NCBI GenBank assembly: GCA_034359265.1
Contig: CP136891.1
Location: forward strand, 82,850,001-82,914,000
Direction: 5' to 3'
Origin: Canna indica
Taxonomy: Eukaryota; Streptophyta; Magnoliopsida; Zingiberales; Cannaceae
DNA length: 64,000 bases
The position numbers and the translations under genes were made by a program. Positions 58,011 through 64,000 of the stretch are shown here, in pieces. The notes under the pieces were generated by a model. That model ran no database searches and was not told the origin of the DNA. It saw nothing but the letters and a program-made list of their open reading frames with translations. Each line of letters starts with the position of its first letter. The first letter of the stretch is position 1.

Positions 58011-59768
58011 CCCTATTGGAGTTCATTATTGATTCGACATAATTTAGATGTCATGCACATTGAAAAAAATGTGTTTGATAATATTTTCAACACTGTGATG
58101 GATATTTCTGGAAAAACTAAAGATAATGTCAAAGCCCGACATGATCTGAAAATACTTTGTAAAAGACCAGAGTTGGAGTTACAAGAGGTCAACGGACGAT
58201 ATCTGAAACCGATGGCCCTATATGTGTTAAATAAACAACAGATCAAAGATGTTTGTCAATGGGTAAAAGAACTCAGATTACCCGATGGATATGCTTCAAA
58301 CTTATCTCGATGTGTGAACGTCGATGATTGCAAAATATCAGGGATGAAGAGCCATGATTGTCATGTATTCATGCAGAGATTACTTCCGATCGCATTTCAA
58401 GATCTTCTACCTGATAATATTTGGGGTCCGTTGACTGAATTAAGTAAGTTTTTTAGAAGCATCTGTGCAAATGTCCTTCGAGTCGAAGATATGTCAACAC
58501 TTGAAAATAATATTGTTGAAATCATATGCAAGCTGAAGCAGTTTTTCCCTCCTGCATTTTTTGACTCGATGGAGCATCTACCGATACACTTGGCATACGA
58601 GGCACGAGTTGGTGGACCCGTTTAATATCGTTGGATGTACTTATTTGAAAGATACATGAATCGTCTGAAGAAAAAAGTAAAGAACACCGCAGCTGTTGAA
58701 GGATCAATATCTGAATCGTATATCATCCAAGAAATTTCAACATTCTGCTCATTTTACTTTGAATCGACAGTACAGACAAGATTTGATCGTCTTCCACGTA
58801 ACGACGACGGAGGTGTTCGACATTCAGATGGACGTTTAAATATATTTTGTCACTCTGGTCGTGCTTTTGGTTCTCGTCCATCTCGACACTTAAGCGATGA
58901 AGAGTATCATTTGGCACAGTTGTATGTATTACTCAATTGTCCAGAGATTGAACAATTCATTGAAATATTTGACATTGAGATGGTGCAAAAATACTCTATT
59001 CACAACGATCAAGAATTGGAGAGATTACGGAATCGTGATTTCCCTACTTGGATTCAGACTTACAGCAAAGATCACAGAGCTGAAATAGATGAAAGAATAT
59101 TTGAGTTTGTTAGTGGACCGTCGCGACTTGTGTCGTGCTATAGCGGATATTTTGTTAACATGTATAAATTTCACACGGTTGAATATTCATTTGCAAAGAA
59201 GACGATGAATCCTGGGGTCTGCGTGAAAGGGACAACCTATGTTGAATGTGATATGGATTTTTATGGACTGGTGGAAGAAGTGATAGAGTTGCACTACTTC
59301 GGCTTGAAATCAGTGATCCTATTTAGATGTCATTGGTTCGATACAACAGAAAGGGGCATGAAAGTTCATCCAAAATACAAACTTGTTGAGGTTAATTACA
59401 AATCAAAATTGGCAGCAAATGAGCCTTTTATATTGGCATCACAAGCCGAACAAGTATATTACGCGAAGTATCCGGCTCGAAATAAAGATAGAGCAGATTG
59501 GCGTGTAGTCTGTAAGACAAAAGGTAGAGGAAAAATTGATCCGATAGTAGGAGAAAATGATCCTCCTGGTTTCTATCAAGAAGATGATCTTCCTGCTGTG
59601 GATCGTATTATTCCAATACTCGAGGATGCAGACACAACGTCAATTCAATTAGAAGTTGAATATGCTGATGATGACGATCATGAAATTGAGGAAGCTGGAG
59701 ATGAAGAAGATGAAGAAGAGGAAGAAGAAGAAGAATTCGAAGACTATTATTCAGATGATGAGGAATAA
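58011..59768 (+). pseudogene. C-terminal half of CACTA transposase with one stop (element 5)
   Basis: In one frame from PYWSSLLIRHNLDVMHIEKN to an acidic tail at 59768. It contains the probable second catalytic Asp (LDVMHIEKN), the DUF4218-type domain (NKQQIKDVCQW, MEHLPIHLAYEARVGGPV), then the DUF4216-type domain (CDMDFYGLVEEV, WRVVCKTKG). A single TAA at 58623-58625 (CAG in element 6) interrupts it. The N-terminal half with the first catalytic Asp is deleted. It is the best-preserved C-terminal transposase sequence in the window and a useful reference for the other copies. Confidence 0.88.
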
Positions 59769-59843
59769 TTGTAAAGTATATATTTTATTAAATATATCTC
59801 TACTATTTATACAATAATCTGATTATATGTATGTTCGACAGAT

Positions 59844-61358
59844 ATGTCTGGTCGTGGTTATCGACGCAGGAGAGCTTCGGAGTCTCCGATCGGTGAGACT
59901 CCAGCACTTACTCATGCTGCTGATCCTCCTGTTGTTGATCCTCATGAGGATGATACTGCCGAGTCTAGTACATCCAGACGCAGGCGGCCACGCGGGCCGA
60001 ACAGGTGACAGCCTCCACCAGCCACAGAGTCACGTAGATTGATTAGCGTGATTGGGGAGCGGTAATATATCATGATTTATGAATCATTACAAATTCATTA
60101 TATCATAATATAATATTAAAATTTATTTTTGTTGTGCAGGTTCGAGCAAGAAGAAGTGCCGAGGAGCATTTCTTCTACTATTCGACGATACATGCACGGG
60201 GCATGGCCTACGTGGTCTCACGTGCCTAGCGAGCACGTCGAAATGTTATGGCGCGAGTTTGAGGCACATATTATTATTATTTTTTACATGCATGATGATA
60301 TATTAATATTGGTACTGATATTATTATTTTGCCGGCTCGCTATACATGGGCCGAGGACCAGAGGCCCTTCATTTACGCTGCCTGGGAGTCTATTTCCCGG
60401 GCAAGGTACAACGGGCAGCTGGGGCAGGCTCGGTCCCAAGCGATGGCCCGAGCTGGGACCACTAACATCGCGGAGAGTCGGGGATACGGCCCCGGTTGGA
60501 TTACTCCGGATATATGGGACCAGCTCGTGGGGATATGGTCGACGGATCGATGGCAGGAGGTTTCTCGGAATGCTGCTAGAAATCGCATGTCGGGGGGAGC
60601 AGAGCGTCACACCGGCGGCTCTGTTGCATTTGCAGTGCACGCAAACCGTATGGTAAGTATATCGTTTAATTATATATTTTATTTGTTTTTATATGTACTA
60701 ATTAATGTATTTGTTTTGTAAATGTAGACGACGGTGTCGGATGACGGGAGTGTCCAGCGACCCTCCCCGATGGCGGTGTTTGAGCGGACTCACCGTCGAG
60801 CACATGGGACGGGGGAGTACATCCACAACCGCGCTGCATACATTATGGTAATTATATATTTGTTTAAGTTATTCATTATATATTTATAATTTAAATTTTA
60901 TGATAAATATTAAATAAAAAATCAAACTCGAGTAGGAGACCTACAGCCAGACGGTGGTGCAGCGCGGGGGTACCCCCGAGGACTTTGACGCAGCATCGTG
61001 GGTCGAGGCCGCAGGTGGCTGGGACCATGGCCGCGTATATGGCTTCGCAGATAGTGGTCATGCGCGAGCCGTGCTAGGGCCACTTGGGGCACCGACCCCT
61101 CCGGTCCCTGGTGAGCGGCCGTCCACCTCTAGATCCAGTTATGATCATAGTAGCAGAATAAGGACTCTAGAGGAGACGGTCGCGCGTCAGAGTTAGATGA
61201 TGGAGGAGATGCATGCTATGCTACGCAACATGTCAGGTCATCCCGCAGCAGGCATCTCTTTGGCATCATCTAATCCATCGTCCTCGAGTCAGTCCACGCC
61301 GGTGTACACTTAAGCACTCCAGACCCCGCCATATGATCCAGACCATCCTCCATCGTGA
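59844..61358 (+). pseudogene. TNPA-like gene with multiple lesions (element 5)
   Basis: All five exons are present: 59844-60061, 60140-60263, 60335-60652, 60728-60847 and 60936-61358. TGA at 60006-60008 (Trp in other copies), TAG at 61194-61196 and TAA at 61311-61313 interrupt it. The exon 3 acceptor is CCG instead of CAG. It is dead although the element itself inserted recently. Confidence 0.88.
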
Positions 61359-61639
61359 TCGTGAGATTTTTTGTTTGGATATTGAACTTGTTACTGAGAT
61401 ATTGAACTTGTTTAACTTATTTTGTTTGGATATTGATACTTCAATTTTGCATTTGAATTATTTTTATACTATCGTGGATAATTATCAATATAAATATAAT
61501 TGTTTTGATGTATATCTTGGTGTGTTTGTGATGTGTGAATGAATGTGTGTATGAGGGTATGGGTGTGTGAGTTATGTATCAGATAATGTATCAATGTATC
61601 AATGGAAATTAGAAATTGTAAATTTTTCTGCTTGCAGGT

Positions 61640-62288
61640 GAACATCATCTGCAACGGCTTTCCGACGGCCGTCCGTGGGAAAGCCGTTGCTAAAAGTGTA
61701 TCGAAAGTCGTTGCTGATGACCTACAGCCACGGCTTAGCGACGGGGTTTTACTAACGGCGTTGCTACGGACTCGTGGCCGTTGCTATTAATTTTATCAGC
61801 AACGGCTGCAGGTCTGTGGCAAAACCGTCGCTGATAATATTTTTAGCGACGACCCGAGCGGCCGTTGCTGATCCGTTGCTAAGTCATCAGCAACGCGACT
61901 TTCTGTCACGACACTATTGCAACGGCTCGGCCGTTTGCTGATGCACTTCAGCAACGGCTCAGCAACGACATCAGCCGTTGCTGATGGCCATTTTTCTAGT
62001 AGTGGAAAGCCGTTGCTAAAAGTTTATCGAAAGCCGTTGCTGATAACCTACCGCAACGGCTTAGCAAAAGGCTTTTACTAACGGCATTGCTACGGGCTCA
62101 CCAGCCGTTGCTATTAATGTTATTAGCAATAGCTTCGCGTCCGTGGCAAAACCGTTGCTGATAATATTTTTAGCAACGACCCGAGCGGCCATTGCTAATC
62201 CGTTGCTAAGTTATCTGCAACGCGATTTTCTGCCACGGCTCCATTGCAACGGCTGATGCCGTTACTGATGCCCATTTTTCTAGTAGTG
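61640..62288. repeat. Two consecutive 3' subterminal arrays (elements 5 and 6)
   Basis: 61640-62004 is the 3' array of element 5. 62005-62288 is the remaining 3' array of element 6. Each ends with a CACTA terminus, giving two CTAGTAGTG ends 284 bp apart. Confidence 0.9.
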
Positions 62289-63286
62289 ATAGTACTATGG
62301 GTCGCTGGATTCATCATCGTCAATGTTGTCCAATGAGTCGTAAGGAAGTGTGTACACAACAATGACATGAAATGGAGAAGATGGTAAAGGAATACTTAAA
62401 GTTTTGATTTCTGCAAGAGCGACTGAACCAAGTGTTAGCAGAGAAAAAGAGAGAGTCGCGCATGGTCAGGCATGGCCACTATGAACCTATTGCAGGTACT
62501 TAAAAGCTTATATACATTATACATAATCTCTAGACATTCATATGGTAATTCATGCTCTTCGTGCCATGACCATTTTTTTTAATAATCATTGTGTGAACCT
62601 CACAGATGTCTTGAATAAAGAGAAATTTATCACAACTATTTTCTATTTTAATTAGATGATTAAGAGATTTTCATGTAATGGACTTTACTCCACCTAAATG
62701 TAATTATTGTCAACATGGGATATTGAATGGATAAAAGGCTGATAATAACTTCTAAAAGATGATAGTAAGCAACAAATATTGAGGTTTTATTATTGGCATA
62801 CCCATATATGTCGTTTCTATGAAATATTTGTTGAGTTTCTAAATGCTATTGGTTTTTTGATACTCAAAATATCTATATATAAGTTGATGCTTATGAGGTG
62901 AAGAAGCAAGGGTAGAGAAGTATGATCTGATGACTTTGTTACGGTATATACGTGGCTAATTAATTTTGATTTATTTGAGTCTTTCAGTAGTTACCATTTA
63001 TACAATTGATGATCAAAATATGTGTATGCGGGTAATTAGTTTTGAATTATAACATCGAAGATTTATTTGTTACATCAATATATCTCGCTAGAAGAAAAGG
63101 CTAGAACTACGTACATTGATAAGTTTATTTAGAAAACATTTCTATCGTTTGGCGAGGAAATTGATTTATTATATGTCATTAATTTCTCATTAAATTTCAT
63201 ATTAAATATTAATTACACATACTTTTCTTATTGTTCATAAAAAATGTTGAAAAATAAAAAATTGATATCTTTGATGATAACATTTA
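62289..63286. other. Right flank of element 6, no clear gene
   Basis: Around 62430-62500 a frame reads FLQERLNQVLAEKKRESRMV and VRHGHYEPIAG, which looks protein-like but is isolated and unassigned. The rest is AT-rich. Confidence 0.35.
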
Positions 63287-63918
63287 GGGCCCGTTTGGTT
63301 TGCTAAAAAATGGGGGATTGAACTGGACATCCGCCCATGTCCCCCGTTTGGTTTGCAAAAGAAGCTTTGGGACAAGGACTTCTCCTTGTATGGGATAGGA
63401 TTTCCACCCATTTTGGTGTACCGAGAAATTTCTCGGTACACCGAAATCGGGCGGAGGACAAGGGCTGCAATTGTCAAAATTACCCCTTCATTTGATCGTA
63501 GAATCGTCGGATCGAGTCGAGGTGAATACCAAAGTTGTAAATTTTCGCGTGCTGAACGCGATGGTGGTGTCAGATTTTAGATTGGAAATCGTTTGGTATG
63601 ATTTTTATATTTTTCGGTATAATTAGTTGAACACTTATTAGTTAAACTAAAACTTCTTATTGTATTAAAGTATTTGATACTATATATTAATATTTTTTTA
63701 CATATTAATTAATTTTAAGATTAATTTACAAGGATATTTTAGTCATTTGTCATATATAATACTTTGTTATAGCGAAACAAACGCAGGACAAAACGGAATA
63801 TCGTGTCCTGTTCTTGACAAAACAAACACGGTATAACTATTGTTCCAGGACATCTGATGTCCTGTCCTTGTCCTTGTCTGGTGTCCTGTGATGAGCAATT
63901 TGCGAACCAAACGGACCC
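63287..63918. mobile_element. PIF/Harbinger-type MITE
   Basis: Ends GGGCCCGTTTGGTTTGC and the complement of GGGTCCGTTTGGTTCGC, with target duplication TTA at 63284-63286 and 63919-63921. 632 bp, no transposase. Confidence 0.8.
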
Positions 63919-63921
63919 TTA

Positions 63922-64000
63922 GGATCTGTTTGGTATATTATAGTATTAGCCTGTATAATAATAATCTGTATTGACTAACTTGTATTGTAGTATTATTATA
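63922..64000. mobile_element. Start of another MITE, cut by the window end
   Basis: GGATCTGTTTGGTATATTAT and following TAGTATTAGCC resemble the ends of 4553-5788 and 25130-26578. Only the first 79 bp are visible. Confidence 0.5.

Larger units (their letters stand above)
56950..62004 (+). mobile_element. CACTA element 5, nested in the 3' array of element 6
   Basis: CACTACTAGAAA starts at 56950 and the 3' terminus ends at 62004. The target duplication GAA lies at 56947-56949 and 62005-62007. The host palindrome TTTCCCACGG...CCGTGGGAAAGCC of element 6 is split and resumes exactly at 62005. 5055 bp, the longest complete copy. Confidence 0.97.
48257..62288 (+). mobile_element. CACTA element 6, old, 5'-truncated, host of two nested CACTA copies
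   Basis: The 3' terminus is intact at 62288. The 5' end is lost: sequence starts in the right half of the long hairpin (TTGTTCTCCGATACGC), so terminus, array, leader and minisatellite are missing. Net of elements 4 (50871-54432) and 5 (56950-62004) it is about 5.4 kb. It retains nearly the whole transposase gene in decayed form and a broken TNPA gene. ATA follows the 3' end, but no left target copy remains. Confidence 0.88.

Noticed and set aside
63235..63580. Open frames near 63.4 kb
   Set aside because: They lie wholly within a PIF/Harbinger-type MITE and mirror its inverted repeats.

Overview
The window is nuclear DNA of a flowering plant. It has GT-AG introns, L-gulonolactone oxidase-like genes with N-terminal signal peptides, an embedded plastid psbM copy, and dense class I and II transposable elements of plant type. 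GULLO exons are GC-rich, most strongly toward the 5' end, against very AT-rich introns and spacers. That contrast is more common in monocots, but it does not fix the lineage. No prokaryotic features are present.

Layout. (1) 129-4382: a complete non-autonomous CACTA element. (2) 4553-5788: a MITE holding a nested hAT MITE. (3) 6598-9286: an apparently intact three-exon GULLO gene (copy A, minus strand). (4) 9850-11100: degenerate LINE reverse-transcriptase fragments. (5) 11657-14418: a tandem GULLO paralogue (copy B) with a frameshift in exon 1. (6) 15355-16375: a decayed hAT transposase. (7) 16665-20946: a second complete CACTA element. (8) 21217-23161: a solo LTR split by a hAT element. (9) 23298-24650: a rearranged third GULLO copy (C) that keeps the copy B promoter. 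(10) 25130-29660: MITE, LINE RNase H remnants and two foldback elements. (11) 29839-30420: a heavy-metal-associated-domain (HIPP-like) pseudogene abutting a Copia/SIRE-like LTR, itself split by CACTA element 3 (minus strand, 31499-34821). (12) 35166-38795: hAT MITE, LINE RNase H remnant, putative Helitron ends, and a plastid insertion with an intact psbM reading frame. (13) 42050-45147: a hAT element that has captured part of a UDP-glucose 6-dehydrogenase gene. (14) 45331-46362: another hAT element. (15) 48257-62288: an old 5'-truncated CACTA element carrying most of a decayed transposase gene, split by two younger CACTA copies (50871-54432 and 56950-62004). (16) 63287-63918: a PIF/Harbinger-type MITE, with a further MITE starting at the window end.

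The dominant theme is one CACTA family present in six copies. Each copy has the CACTACTAGAAA terminus, subterminal stem-loop arrays built from GCAACGGC/GCCGTTGC, a TATA box just inside the 5' array, a GC-rich noncoding leader with palindromes, a 26-bp minisatellite of variable copy number, and a two-gene coding block: a Tnp2-type transposase and a TNPA-like Transposase_24 protein. Every copy has lost transposase function, but copies 1 and 2 keep fully open five-exon TNPA-like genes. Copies 4 and 5 sit inside copy 6 and give direct evidence of recent insertion, including an empty-site paralogue. Deletion junctions show microhomology, and at least two carry locally copied filler. The only host gene that looks functional is GULLO copy A.
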